This document shows, one piece after another, positions 8,162-16,967 of a stretch of 64,000 nt of DNA (its first letter is position 1; the number at the start of each line of letters is the position of its first letter). The stretch covers positions 98,922 through 162,921 of the forward strand of contig NZ_JBEHWS010000009.1 of the NCBI RefSeq assembly GCF_040239565.1. Direction: 5' to 3'. The stretch comes from Fulvimarina sp040239565. GTDB taxonomy: Bacteria > Pseudomonadota > Alphaproteobacteria > Rhizobiales > Rhizobiaceae. The notes under the pieces are model-generated. The model had not been told where the DNA came from. It did not search any database and was given only the letters and a program-made list of their open reading frames with translations. Made by a program: the position numbers and the translations under genes.

Positions 8162-8704
8162 CTAAACTGACTTCTTCGGCTTGAGCACCATCGGAAGACC
8201 GGCTGCTACGAAGACGACTTCGTCGGCAATCTCGGCAATCCGCTGGTTGAGCCGCCCGGCGTGATCGCGGAAGGCACGGGCCATCGCATTGTCCGGCACG
8301 ATGCCGAGGCCGGTTTCGTTCGAAACGAAGATCACTCGGCCTGCGGGTTTGCTCCGGAGCGCTTCGATCAACTGGTCGATCTCATCCGAAACATCGCGCT
8401 CCGCCATCATCAGATTGCTCACCCAGAGGGTCAGGCAGTCGACGAGCAGAATGTAACCATCGCCAATCTCAGCCAGGATGGTTTCGCCGAGGTCGAGCGG
8501 CTCCTCGATGGTGGTCCACCCGTCCGCCGCGCGATCGGCGCGGTGTTGCGTAACGCGTGCTCGCATCTCGTCGTCGAAAGCCTGTGCCGTCGCGAGATAA
8601 ATGGGATCGAGGCCCGTTTTCCTGGCGCGCGTTTCGGCATAGGCGCTCTTGCCGGAGCGAGCACCGCCCAGAACGAAGAGGATTTCAGGTGTGTCGGAGG
8701 CCAT
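8162..8704 (-). CDS. cobU: Bifunctional adenosylcobinamide kinase / adenosylcobinamide-phosphate guanylyltransferase
   Basis: 180 residues. CobU (CobP) phosphorylates adenosylcobinamide and then guanylylates it, in the nucleotide-loop assembly of vitamin B12. The P-loop is FVLGGARSGKSAYAE near the N-terminus; DCLTLWVSNLM and FVSNETGLGIVPDN are family motifs, the latter containing the conserved Asn-Glu. The frame is open further upstream, but the ATG at 8704 gives the family start. It lies 7 bp after the end of the lipoprotein gene of the mla operon, so it is probably expressed as the last gene of that operon rather than with cobO, which lies 660 bp further on. Confidence 0.95.
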   Translation of the reverse strand: MASDTPEILFVLGGARSGKSAYAETRARKTGLDPIYLATAQAFDDEMRARVTQHRADRAADGWTTIEEPLDLGETILAEIGDGYILLVDCLTLWVSNLMMAERDVSDEIDQLIEALRSKPAGRVIFVSNETGLGIVPDNAMARAFRDHAGRLNQRIAEIADEVVFVAAGLPMVLKPKKSV

Positions 8705-8711
8705 GCCCGCC

Positions 8712-9293
8712 TCAGACGAGTGCCAGCGTCCAGGCGACGATTTCTGAGGACACCTGATCGAAGGCGCGGTCGAGAGCGGAGACGAAAGCGGAATTTCCGC
8801 TTCCCGCAACGGGTGCACGGCCGGTGAATATCTGCGTGCGGCGAACCGTACCGTTCCGATCGTTGAGCGCCTTCACCGAAATCTCGATCACCGCCTGACG
8901 GCCGTTGACGACGTCGATCTCGAAGCGGCGGATTTCGAGAATGATCTGGTAGTCGATCGCGAGGCCCTGCCCCGGCACGCCGACGGCACCGACCTGCCCC
9001 GTGTTCTCAAAAGCCTGAAGAAGCCGCAGCTGCACCATGCGCGGCAGACGATCGCTCCACTGGCTGTCAGCCAGATATTCTACCGAATAGGGCGTCGGCT
9101 TCACGACGATCCGGTCCGAATCGATCGTCTTGATGGCGGTCGGCTCAGGAATCAGCAGCTGGGCGCGGGTCGTCCCAGGCGCAGACCGCCCGAGCGGCGG
9201 AGCCGAAATCTCGAAGGTTTCGAGAGGTTGCGTGCACGCCCCGAGCCCGAGAAGCGTTATCGCCAGAACAATCAGTCGTGAAACGCGCATCAT
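8712..9293 (-). CDS. ABC-type transport auxiliary lipoprotein of the Mla-like lipid transporter
   Basis: 193 residues. Begins with a lipoprotein signal peptide, LLGLGACTQPLE, with the lipobox Leu-Gly-Ala-Cys; Cys20 would be the lipidated residue. The body matches the ABC_trans_aux/PqiC type: VVKPTPYSVEYLADSQWSDR, VQLRLLQAFENTG and a strand-rich core about residues 60-180. Such lipoproteins are outer-membrane partners of MCE proteins in moving phospholipid between membranes. It is downstream of mlaD on the same strand after a 178-bp gap, an unusually long gap for this otherwise overlapping operon, and directly precedes cobU. The first codons are two consecutive ATGs; either may be the start. 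Confidence 0.87.
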   Translation of the reverse strand: MMRVSRLIVLAITLLGLGACTQPLETFEISAPPLGRSAPGTTRAQLLIPEPTAIKTIDSDRIVVKPTPYSVEYLADSQWSDRLPRMVQLRLLQAFENTGQVGAVGVPGQGLAIDYQIILEIRRFEIDVVNGRQAVIEISVKALNDRNGTVRRTQIFTGRAPVAGSGNSAFVSALDRAFDQVSSEIVAWTLALV

Positions 9294-9471
9294 GCCGTTT
9301 CCCTCGAAACAACCAAGAACAAATGCCGGGATGGCTTAGGCCACGCGACCGCTAACACTGCGCGAGCCCCTGCTCCACGACAATGGCAGCGAGCCTGCGC
9401 ATCTCCTGTCTTAAGGTACTCGCGGCCGGCTTTCACGCCCCGGCGCAAGAGCCATGCCACAGTGTTGCCGA

Positions 9472-12288
9472 TCAGCGACGCCTACGGCCGTCATAGGTTC
9501 TCACGTCGGATTCGCCGCCAAAGATCACCTGACTCGGATCGCTGGCGATATCGTCGACGGCCCGGCCTATGCGGTCGACCGTCTGATTGAGCTGTCTTGT
9601 CAGCGCCTGAACCTCGCGCCGCGTCGAATCGGAGAGGTTCTGGATGTTCGCCGACAGCGGCCCGACCTGCCCCTGAACCGATTGCGCGGTGTTGCGGATC
9701 GCTCTCAGAGCCTCGGTCACTTCCACGCCGAGTGGCCGCCCGGCATCGCTGCCGTTCAGAAGGCGGTTCACCGAGGTGATCACCGTATCCAGCTGGCCGG
9801 AGGCCGCCGCTACCTGCCGGCTCGTGATATTGGCGTTTGTGAGGATCTCGTCGATCTCGTCCTGCCGCTCGTTGATGATGTCGCCCACGCGCCCGATGCT
9901 GTCGGCCGCCCGCGCGATATTGTTCGTCGCACTCGAGACATTGCTCACCGCATTGTTGACGAGCTGCGGCTCGACCTCGTTGAGGATGCTGTCGAGCTGC
10001 TGCCGGGTCTGGTCGAAGCCGTTGAGCGCCGTGGTCAGTGAGGCGACGGCGGTATCCACACCATCGATGATGGAATCGATTGTCTCCGATTTCGAACCGA
10101 TCGTCTCAGCCAGATTGCCGATCTGGTCGATCGAATTGTTCAGCTGATCCGTATCGATCCGATCGACGAAGTTGCCCGCCTTGTCCACGGTCGCGGACAG
10201 TCGCCCGCTCGCATCGCGCAGGGACTCGGTGATCGGCTGGATATTCGCGAGCGCCGCGTCGATCTCCTCGCCGCGATTGGCGACCGTCGTCGAAATACGG
10301 TTGATGTTCTGGATGAGGTTCGACGCGCCGGAAATTGCCGTCGAGATCTGCTCGCGCTGCTGGGCGACCGTGTCCGACACCGCCGACAGATTCTGGGCCG
10401 TCGAGGACAGACTGTCGACCGTGTTCGAAATCTCCTCCGGATCGACAGAGGCGATGACCTGACGCGCCTGATTGGCGGTTGTCTCGATCGCGCCGCTGGC
10501 GTTCTGGACCGATTGCGAGATCGGATCGAGCCGCGAGAGCAGCGTGTCGATCTGATCGCGGCGGGCTGCGATCGTATCACTGACGGCGCTCACGTTCTGA
10601 AGCGTGTTCGAGGCGCCAGTGATGGCACTCTGGATCGCCTCGCGCTGGGCGGACACCGTCTCGCTGACGGCGGAGAGGTTCTGAGCCGTCGACGAGAGGC
10701 CATCGACGGTATCACTGATCTGTTGCGGATCGATGCCCGCCAGAAGCTGGTTCGCGCGCTCGCCGGTCTGGCTGAGATTGTCCGCCGCTGTCACAGCCGA
10801 TGCGGTGATCGGGTCGATGCGGTCGAGTGCCGTTCCCAGCGCTTCGGACCGAGACGCAATGGTGGTCGTCACGCGGTTGACGTCCGCCGCTGCGTCCGAA
10901 GCCCGCGACAGGAACTCGGTGATCGTGTCGCGCGCATTCGAAATCGTGTCGGTGATCGCGGAGAGGTTGGATGCCGTCGACGAGAGGCCGTCGAGCGTAT
11001 CCGTAACCTGGCCCGGATCGACCGAAGAGACGACCTCGCCAATCCGCGAGGCGGTATCGGTGAGCTGCGTCGAGAGCGTACCGATGCTGTCCGAGATCGG
11101 ATCGAGGCGCGAGAGGAGCGTGTCGATCTGGTCGGTGCGGGCGGCAATCGTGCCAGTCACGGCATCGATATTCTGCATGGTGTTCGAAGCGCTGGTGATC
11201 GCCGATTCGATGGCTTCGCGCTGATTGCTGACCGTCTCGGAAACGGCGGCGAGATTGGTCGCGGTCGACGAAACGCCTGAGAGGGTATCCGAGACCTGCT
11301 GCGGATCGACAGCCGCGATGATCTCGTTCGCCGAACTCACCGTCGTGTCGAGCTGACGGGCGACGGAAGTTGCAGTCTCCGACAGCGGGCCGAGATTGCC
11401 GATGAAGGCATCGATGCCATCGGCATTGCGCTGGATCGTCTCGCCGATCTGGCTGACGCCGGCGGCTGCATTCTGGACCGCTTCCGTCACTGCATTGAGG
11501 TTCTCCGCGCCGTCACGGATCGAGACCGTCGTCGCACTGACATTGTCGACGATCGAGCTGATCTGAGCCGGATCCACGGCATTGAGGATCGCCTGCACGT
11601 TCTCGATCGCATCGGGAAGCCGCTGGGCCACCGTATTCGCGCTTTCGGCAAGGTCGCTCAGCCGAGCAATAAATTGATCGATGTCGTCGGTGTTATCGGC
11701 GAGAGAGTCGGTGAAAGCCGAAACATTGCCGGTGATGTCCGTGATATTACGGGCGCTTTCCTGAACCGACGGGCCGACCGTTCCGACAACCTCTTCGAAC
11801 TGGGTCATGATATTGTTGGCACGCTCGGCGATGTCGCGGGCCGTTTGCAGGATGTCGGTGACCTCCGAAGGAGACGCGGTGATCACCGCTGTCGTGCCCT
11901 GCTCCGCCGCCTGATCAAGCAGGCTTTCCTGATCGATCTGACCACCGCGAAGCTCGATATAGCTGTAGCCGGTCAGCGGGTTGGCGACGAGGTTGGCATC
12001 CGTCGATTCGGAGATCGGCAGGCCCGGCTCGACCGTTGTGGAAGCGATCACCACCCGCGGGTTGTTGGGGTCGAGCTCCAGTCTCTGGACCGAACCGACC
12101 GGCAGGCCGTTGAACTGCACCTGACTGCCCTGCTGCAAGCCCGTCACGGAACCGGCGATGCGCACAAGAAGCGGAACGCGGGTCGTGCCCTGGGTGGCGA
12201 GAACCGACCAGTAGACGAAGCCAAACGCGAGAGCGAGCACGGTGATCGTGAAGATCCCGACGCGGACATAATTGGCTTTGGTTTCCAT
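9472..12288 (-). CDS. mlaD: MlaD/MCE domain protein with a very long repeat-built helical domain
   Basis: 938 residues, two to three times the length usual for single-MCE proteins. Residues 8-28 are a membrane anchor (IFTITVLALAFGFVYW), and about 38-115 are one MCE domain (LTGYSYIELRGG near its end). Everything after residue 150 is predicted helical, Ser/Thr/Asn/Ala-rich with heptad-like hydrophobics, and is built of a 96-residue unit starting DP-x-x-ISDTVDGLSSTA. Four units are in exact register, flanked by decayed ones of 89 and 61 residues. The tail is basic (RTYDGRRRR). The start ATG shares a base with the mlaF stop (TGATG). By analogy with PqiB and mycobacterial Mce proteins the helical part should form a needle-like tube carrying lipid across the periplasm. 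Confidence 0.93.
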   Translation of the reverse strand: METKANYVRVGIFTITVLALAFGFVYWSVLATQGTTRVPLLVRIAGSVTGLQQGSQVQFNGLPVGSVQRLELDPNNPRVVIASTTVEPGLPISESTDANLVANPLTGYSYIELRGGQIDQESLLDQAAEQGTTAVITASPSEVTDILQTARDIAERANNIMTQFEEVVGTVGPSVQESARNITDITGNVSAFTDSLADNTDDIDQFIARLSDLAESANTVAQRLPDAIENVQAILNAVDPAQISSIVDNVSATTVSIRDGAENLNAVTEAVQNAAAGVSQIGETIQRNADGIDAFIGNLGPLSETATSVARQLDTTVSSANEIIAAVDPQQVSDTLSGVSSTATNLAAVSETVSNQREAIESAITSASNTMQNIDAVTGTIAARTDQIDTLLSRLDPISDSIGTLSTQLTDTASRIGEVVSSVDPGQVTDTLDGLSSTASNLSAITDTISNARDTITEFLSRASDAAADVNRVTTTIASRSEALGTALDRIDPITASAVTAADNLSQTGERANQLLAGIDPQQISDTVDGLSSTAQNLSAVSETVSAQREAIQSAITGASNTLQNVSAVSDTIAARRDQIDTLLSRLDPISQSVQNASGAIETTANQARQVIASVDPEEISNTVDSLSSTAQNLSAVSDTVAQQREQISTAISGASNLIQNINRISTTVANRGEEIDAALANIQPITESLRDASGRLSATVDKAGNFVDRIDTDQLNNSIDQIGNLAETIGSKSETIDSIIDGVDTAVASLTTALNGFDQTRQQLDSILNEVEPQLVNNAVSNVSSATNNIARAADSIGRVGDIINERQDEIDEILTNANITSRQVAAASGQLDTVITSVNRLLNGSDAGRPLGVEVTEALRAIRNTAQSVQGQVGPLSANIQNLSDSTRREVQALTRQLNQTVDRIGRAVDDIASDPSQVIFGGESDVRTYDGRRRR
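10156..11307 (-). repeat. Four tandem 288-bp units coding for the helical repeat of MlaD
   Basis: The Asp codon that begins each protein unit falls at 11305-11307, 11017-11019, 10729-10731 and 10441-10443, with a further decayed unit starting at 10153-10155; every step is exactly 288 bp (96 codons). Units 1 and 3 are the most alike (both have AVSETVS, QREAI and RDQ or TDQ followed by IDTLLSRLDPIS). The flanking steps are 267 bp upstream and 183 bp downstream. Confidence 0.93.
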
Positions 12289-13157
12289 CAACCGGCTCCA
12301 TTCGGCTTGGCTTGCGCCGGCGATGTGCCGTTGTGAACGACCGTACGGGCGCGCTTGCCGTGAAAGTAGGATTTCACCCAGGGGTGATCGTATTCGAGCA
12401 TGGTCGAGAGCGGGCCTTCGACGAGCACCTTCCGCTCGCCAAGCACCGCGATGCGGTCGCAGGCCTGGAAGAGGCTGTCGAGGTCGTGCGTGACCATGTA
12501 GACACTGAGACCCAGCGTATCGCGCAGGGTCATGATGAGTTCGTCGAAATCGGCGGCGCCGATCGGATCGAGGCCGGAGGTGGGCTCGTCGAGGAAGACG
12601 ATATCCGGATCGAGGGAGAGCGCTCTTGCAAGCGCCGCGCGCTTGATCATGCCGCCGGAGAGTTCGGACGGATATTTGTCGGCCGCGTCCTGCGCGAGCC
12701 CGACGAGATCGATCTTCAGGCGCGCAAGCTCGTCCATCAGCTTTGGGGAAAGCCGGAGATATTCGCGCATCGGCACCTGAATGTTTTCAAGCACCGTCAG
12801 CGAGGAGAAGAGCGCGCCGTGCTGGAAGAGGACGCCCCAGCGCCGCTCGACGGCGAGCCTGTCCCGATCGTTCGCATTCTCGTAGTCGACCCCGAAAACT
12901 TCGATCGTCCCGGCCTGCTTCTGATTGAGCCCTAGGATCGTACGCAGCAGCACCGACTTGCCGGTTCCAGAGGGGCCGACGAAGCCCATGATTTCGCCGC
13001 GCCTGACATCGAGATCGAGATCTTTGAGGATCGTCTTCGGGCCGAAGCTGACGGTCACGCCACGCGCCCGGATGATGACCTCGTTGCCCGACTTGTCCTC
13101 AGGCGAAGCGGTCGATGCGACAAGGTCGTTCTGCGGTGCGGTCCCTTCGGCGAGCAT
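12288..13157 (-). CDS. mlaF: Mla-like ABC transporter ATP-binding protein
   Basis: 289 residues from the chosen start. The cytoplasmic ATPase that drives the MlaE permease. Walker A is GPSGTGKS, the signature motif is LSGGM (in ELSGGMIKRAALARAL, the MlaF-type variant of LSGGQ), Walker B is DIVFLDEPTSGLDPIGA, and the H-loop is MVTHDLDS. I chose the ATG at 13157, four bases after the mlaE stop; an upstream in-frame ATG at 13211 would overlap mlaE by 50 bp and add 18 non-conserved residues. Its stop codon overlaps the mlaD start. The C-terminal 35 residues after SYFHGKRARTV are a family-typical extension. Confidence 0.94.
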   Translation of the reverse strand: MLAEGTAPQNDLVASTASPEDKSGNEVIIRARGVTVSFGPKTILKDLDLDVRRGEIMGFVGPSGTGKSVLLRTILGLNQKQAGTIEVFGVDYENANDRDRLAVERRWGVLFQHGALFSSLTVLENIQVPMREYLRLSPKLMDELARLKIDLVGLAQDAADKYPSELSGGMIKRAALARALSLDPDIVFLDEPTSGLDPIGAADFDELIMTLRDTLGLSVYMVTHDLDSLFQACDRIAVLGERKVLVEGPLSTMLEYDHPWVKSYFHGKRARTVVHNGTSPAQAKPNGAG

Positions 13158-13161
13158 GGGC

Positions 13162-14346
13162 TTAGAGTCCGATCGAGGCGTAGAAGATTGCGAAAATTCC
13201 ATCCATGACAATCACCAGAAAGATGGATTTGACCACTGCGGCGGTGACGCGCAGGCCCAGGCTCTCGGCACTGCCGCCGACCTTCATGCCCTCGCTGGCG
13301 GCCACCAGTCCGATCAGGATCGCCATGAAGGGCGCCTTGATGAGCCCGGAGAATATGGTGAAAAGATCGACCGACTGCTGAAGGCCCTGAACGAAGTTCA
13401 GAAACGAGATGTCGGAATAGATCCTGAGCGTGATCGCACCGCCCACCAGCGCGGCAAGATTGGCGATGACGGTGAGAAGCGGCAGAGCGATGGAAAGGGC
13501 GACGAGGCGCGGGAAGACGAGCACGCCGATCGGATTGAGGCCGATCACGTGGAGCGCGTCGACCTCCTCCCGCATCTTCATCGAGCCGATCTCGGCGCAG
13601 ATCGCGCTTCCGGAGCGGCCTGCGATCATGATCGCGGCAAGCAGCACGCCGATCTCACGCAGGACGAGAATGCTGATCAGATTGACCGCATAGACCTCGC
13701 CGCCATAGCGGCGCAGCTGGAAAGCGCCCTGCTGGGCGATAATGCCGCCGACGAGGAAGGTGATGAGGACGATGATGGGAATCGCCTTCACGCCCATCTG
13801 ATCGACCTGATTGAAGATTGCGGCGGGCCTGGTCTGCGTGCGGCCGGAGATACGGCTCCCGGCCCCGTACATGGCGCCGCCGATCAGATTGAGGCCGTTG
13901 ACGATCTCGTCCTTGATACCGAAGACGAATGCGCCGACGGCGGCAACAGCATCGGTAAGAATGTTGGAGCGGCCCCGCTGGCGCACGGGGCGCTCGCGGT
14001 CCATGGCACGGCCGACGGCGGCGAAAAGCGCGGTGTTCCGCTCGGCCATACCTTCGAGTTCGACGCCCTGACGGTCTGCAGCAAGAGCGCGTTTCAGGCG
14101 CTCCAGCACAAACGCGCCAGCCGTATCGATCTGACCGACCTTGGACAGGTCCATGGAGACCTTCGAGCCGAGGTCGGCATGTGCCGTCTTCTCCAGATCG
14201 GCCTCGATTGATCCGACCGTACGCGAGAGCCAGTCGCCGGCTGCTTCAAGTACAAGCGTGCCGTCACGGCGCTCGCCGCGCAGGCTGGGCGCATTCGCGC
14301 CGGATGCTCGGTTGCCGGCAGTCTTTGAAGTCGTCGCTGTCGCCAT
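13162..14346 (-). CDS. mlaE: Mla-like ABC transporter permease with N-terminal STAS domain
   Basis: 394 residues. The N-terminal part (about 20-120: LVLEAAGDWLSR, then SKVGQIDTAGAFVLERL) is a STAS domain like MlaB; the rest (about 140-394) is the MlaE permease with five or six membrane segments and the family blocks GRSGSAICAEIGSMKMREEV (coupling region) and VIGLNPIGVLVFPRLVA. In E. coli MlaB is a separate protein; this STAS-MlaE fusion is the usual rhizobial form. First gene of the mlaE-mlaF-mlaD-lipoprotein-cobU run. The start was placed at MATATTSK because the 15 upstream in-frame codons (MRRGDRRARQ...) look non-coding. Confidence 0.93.
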   Translation of the reverse strand: MATATTSKTAGNRASGANAPSLRGERRDGTLVLEAAGDWLSRTVGSIEADLEKTAHADLGSKVSMDLSKVGQIDTAGAFVLERLKRALAADRQGVELEGMAERNTALFAAVGRAMDRERPVRQRGRSNILTDAVAAVGAFVFGIKDEIVNGLNLIGGAMYGAGSRISGRTQTRPAAIFNQVDQMGVKAIPIIVLITFLVGGIIAQQGAFQLRRYGGEVYAVNLISILVLREIGVLLAAIMIAGRSGSAICAEIGSMKMREEVDALHVIGLNPIGVLVFPRLVALSIALPLLTVIANLAALVGGAITLRIYSDISFLNFVQGLQQSVDLFTIFSGLIKAPFMAILIGLVAASEGMKVGGSAESLGLRVTAAVVKSIFLVIVMDGIFAIFYASIGL

Positions 14347-14580
14347 ACCCCTTCGTACGGACTGTCGGGCCCGCCTATCCCCTCTTCGCAATCCCGCCGA
14401 CCGTAAGTCCCGTTCCGGCCCAACTAGCGGATTTACGCCGCAGATGCTGTACCAGCCTTTTCATTGTCCGGCACGGCTCGCGCATTCGATCATCTTACCT
14501 AGATGACAAATCGCGGCCTCATTGTTTACCGCCTGTTAAGGCAAAATCAGGGGCTCAGGCTTGCGATGGAGCGAATTCGA

Positions 14581-15561
14581 ATGGGCAGTCGTCTTTCAGT
14601 CACAGTGGAGCGCTTTCCCCTGGCGAAAGAATTCAGGATCGCGCGCGGCGCTAAGAGCGAAGCGGTGGTCGTGGTCGCCGAGCTTGAACAGGACGGAAAG
14701 AAAGGGCGCGGCGAATGCGTGCCCTATGGCCGCTATGGCGAGACCATCGATAGCGTTTGCGCGACGATCAACTCTCTTTCGGATGAGATCGCGAATGGTC
14801 TCGATCGCCACGGCCTTCAGGAGAGACTGCCTGCGGGAGCGGCCCGCAATGCAGTTGATTGCGCGTTTTGGGATCTCGAAGCCAAGCTTTCAGGAACGCC
14901 GGTCTCCTCTCTTATCTGCAGTCAGTTCCCACGGCCGCTAGAGACCGCATTCACGATCAGCCTGGACCAGCCGGGCGTCATGGGTTCGGCGGCCCGCGCG
15001 GCAGACCGCCACATCCTGAAGGTCAAGATGGGCACCAAGAACGACGTCGAGCGCATCCGCGCTGTTCATGCCGCCGCTCGAGGGGCGCGGCTGATCCTCG
15101 ATGCCAATGAGGGATGGGACGCTGAATGCCTGAACCCCCATTTGCTCGAGGCGACCCGCGGCGGCGCGGTTCTCATCGAACAGCCGCTTCCGGCAGGACA
15201 GGACGACATGCTGGCGACGATGCCCCACCCGGTGCCGATCTGTGCCGACGAGTCGGTTCATACGACCGCCGATCTGGAGGGCCTTTTAGGAAAATACGAT
15301 TTCGTGAACATCAAGCTCGACAAGACCGGTGGGCTGACCGAAGCTTTGAAAATGATGGGCAGGGCGCGAGAACTCGGCTTCGGCGTGATGATCGGCTGCA
15401 TGGTGGGAAGCTCCCTGGCCATGGCACCTGCTTCTCTTCTGGCTCAGGAAGCCGACGTGGTCGACCTCGACGGTCCGCTCCTCATCGCGAAAGACCGTGA
15501 GCACGGTATTCACTACACCCATTCCATGATGTCACCGCCGCCTCCCGAACTCTGGGGATGA
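14581..15561 (+). CDS. L-Ala-D/L-Glu (dipeptide) epimerase, enolase superfamily
   Basis: 326 residues. Members of this enolase-superfamily group epimerise L-Ala-L-Glu and L-Ala-D-Glu from murein breakdown. The catalytic parts are visible: ILKVKMG (the KxK acid/base pair), LILDANEGW (metal ligand Asp), IEQPLP (Glu), CADESVH (Asp) and NIKLDKTGG (second catalytic Lys). The N-terminal capping domain has GRGECVPYGRYGET, typical of dipeptide epimerases. I chose the ATG at 14581 because a GGAGCG ribosome binding site precedes it; ATGs at 14503 and 14566 are in frame. Exact substrate is uncertain; muconate cycloisomerase-like or other dipeptide specificities are possible. The gene stands alone between the mla operon and a DedA gene. 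Confidence 0.88.
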   Translation: MGSRLSVTVERFPLAKEFRIARGAKSEAVVVVAELEQDGKKGRGECVPYGRYGETIDSVCATINSLSDEIANGLDRHGLQERLPAGAARNAVDCAFWDLEAKLSGTPVSSLICSQFPRPLETAFTISLDQPGVMGSAARAADRHILKVKMGTKNDVERIRAVHAAARGARLILDANEGWDAECLNPHLLEATRGGAVLIEQPLPAGQDDMLATMPHPVPICADESVHTTADLEGLLGKYDFVNIKLDKTGGLTEALKMMGRARELGFGVMIGCMVGSSLAMAPASLLAQEADVVDLDGPLLIAKDREHGIHYTHSMMSPPPPELWG

Positions 15562-15702
15562 TCACAGCTTTAGGCTTGCATCTTCCAACCGGAGGGCGAA
15601 CGGCCTATTTGCGCGATCAGGCTGCGGGTGCGCTGCCGTCAAAACTCAACATTCATCCGGTAGGTTGTTACACTCCGCCGCGAGTGAGTTTCTGGATCTG
15701 TC

Positions 15703-16338
15703 TTGTACGAAATCCTCAGTCTCATCAGCCAGTTCGGCCCGCTCATCGTGCTTGCGGGCACGTTCTTTGAGGGCGAAGTCTTCGCGATTATCGGAGGCTT
15801 TCTGGCCTATCGCGGGACCTATCCGTTCCAGCTCATGATCACGCTTGCCTTCGTTGGCTCGTTCTTCGGCGATCTGGCCGTCTTCCTGTTCGGCCGATAC
15901 GCCTCGAACCATCGCTGGGTTCGTCCCTGGCGCGACCACGAACGGTTCTCGAAGGCGCTGCGTCTGGTCGAGCGTTATCAGGCGTATTTCGTGATCGTAA
16001 ATCGATACATCTACGGCCTGCGGATGCCCGGACTTATCGCGCTTGGCATGTCCCGGATCGGCCTTGTCCGCTTCACGATCCTCAATTTCATCGGCGCGGG
16101 AATCTGGGCGAGCCTCTTTACGACACTGGGCTACGTCTTCGGCTACTCGATTCAGACGCTGTTTACTCAAATGGCGATTGTCGAGACCGGTGTCGCGATC
16201 TTTCTTGGCGTCGTCGCAACCTCGATCGCCATCTATTTCGGCTATCGGCAATGGGGTCCGATCGTCCGCGCACGGCTCGCACGCCGCCGTGAGAAGGCCC
16301 GCGCTCAAAACCAGTCAGTATCGGAAAACAAGAGCTGA
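15703..16338 (+). CDS. DedA family membrane protein
   Basis: 211 residues with four to five hydrophobic segments. The DedA/SNARE-associated signature is present: GTFFEGEVFAIIGGFLAYRG near the N-terminus, then SFFGDLAVFLFGRYASNH and the arginine/glycine motif NRYIYGLRMPGLIALGMS, with the Phe-Ala/Gly helix FTILNFIGAGIWA. DedA proteins are now thought to include undecaprenyl-phosphate and phospholipid flippases, and to support envelope integrity. The start is a TTG codon (YEILSLISQFGPLI follows); no ATG lies between the preceding in-frame stop region and the conserved part. C-terminal tail is basic and soluble. No operon partner. Confidence 0.88.
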   Translation: MYEILSLISQFGPLIVLAGTFFEGEVFAIIGGFLAYRGTYPFQLMITLAFVGSFFGDLAVFLFGRYASNHRWVRPWRDHERFSKALRLVERYQAYFVIVNRYIYGLRMPGLIALGMSRIGLVRFTILNFIGAGIWASLFTTLGYVFGYSIQTLFTQMAIVETGVAIFLGVVATSIAIYFGYRQWGPIVRARLARRREKARAQNQSVSENKS

Positions 16339-16376
16339 CCCTTCGGCGCTACTCACAGCGAGCGAGCGACCGGCGA

Positions 16377-16967
16377 TCAATGAGAATTGCTCGAATACCG
16401 TACGGGATCATCCCGCTCGTTATCGAAGTCATTATCTGCCAGCGTTGTAACCGCGCTTAGATCATCTTCCTTCTGCAAAAGAGAGAAGATTCGCGGAGCG
16501 ACACCCAAAAACCCGCCTTCCTCTGAAACGACATTCCATGTTCCGGTGCCTTCGCCGACGTCGAGCCCAGAGATTTCCGTGCCCTTCGAATTCAGTAGGT
16601 CTCGCGCAGCCTCGATATCGGCGGCGATCAGGTCGATACGCTGGATTTTGTCGCGTAGCTTACCCGCCAGCTCGTTCAGGATGAGTGACTGCTTGACAGC
16701 CGTGTCCTTGGGACAGGGATTTATTCTCGCAATCGAAACAAGGTCGCGGACGGTGCGTAGAGGAACGCCAAGGCTGGACAGCTCCTGGGCAGTCGCGAAC
16801 CGACGCAGGTCGGCCTGACTGTACATGCGAGTACCCTTGGTCGTCTTCGTTGGCGCGAGGATGCCCTGCTCCTCATAGTAGAGGAGCGTGCGCGGTGTCG
16901 TACTGAATAATGCGGCGACCTCGCCGATCTTCCGCAATCCGTTTCTGCGTGCCCGTCTTGCGTCCAT
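16377..16967 (-). CDS. MerR family transcriptional regulator
   Basis: 196 residues. An N-terminal winged helix-turn-helix of MerR type: RKIGEVAALFSTTPRTLLYY followed by EEQGILAPTKTTKGTRMYSQADLRRF, then a coiled-coil dimerisation helix with SLILNELAGKLRDKIQRIDL. The C-terminal 60 residues are not a recognised effector domain. Unlike CueR/MerR there is no CysX(n)Cys metal-binding loop, so the inducer is likely organic or a protein. The ATG at 16967 has an AGGAAA ribosome binding site; an in-frame ATG 33 bp upstream is less well placed. It converges with the DedA gene and no target gene is adjacent, so its regulon is unknown. Confidence 0.88.
   Translation of the reverse strand: MDARRARRNGLRKIGEVAALFSTTPRTLLYYEEQGILAPTKTTKGTRMYSQADLRRFATAQELSSLGVPLRTVRDLVSIARINPCPKDTAVKQSLILNELAGKLRDKIQRIDLIAADIEAARDLLNSKGTEISGLDVGEGTGTWNVVSEEGGFLGVAPRIFSLLQKEDDLSAVTTLADNDFDNERDDPVRYSSNSH

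Noticed and set aside
10513..11280. Long open frames opposite the MlaD repeat
   Set aside because: They follow the repeat register and are the antisense reading of a GC-rich helical repeat, without start sites or recognisable protein.
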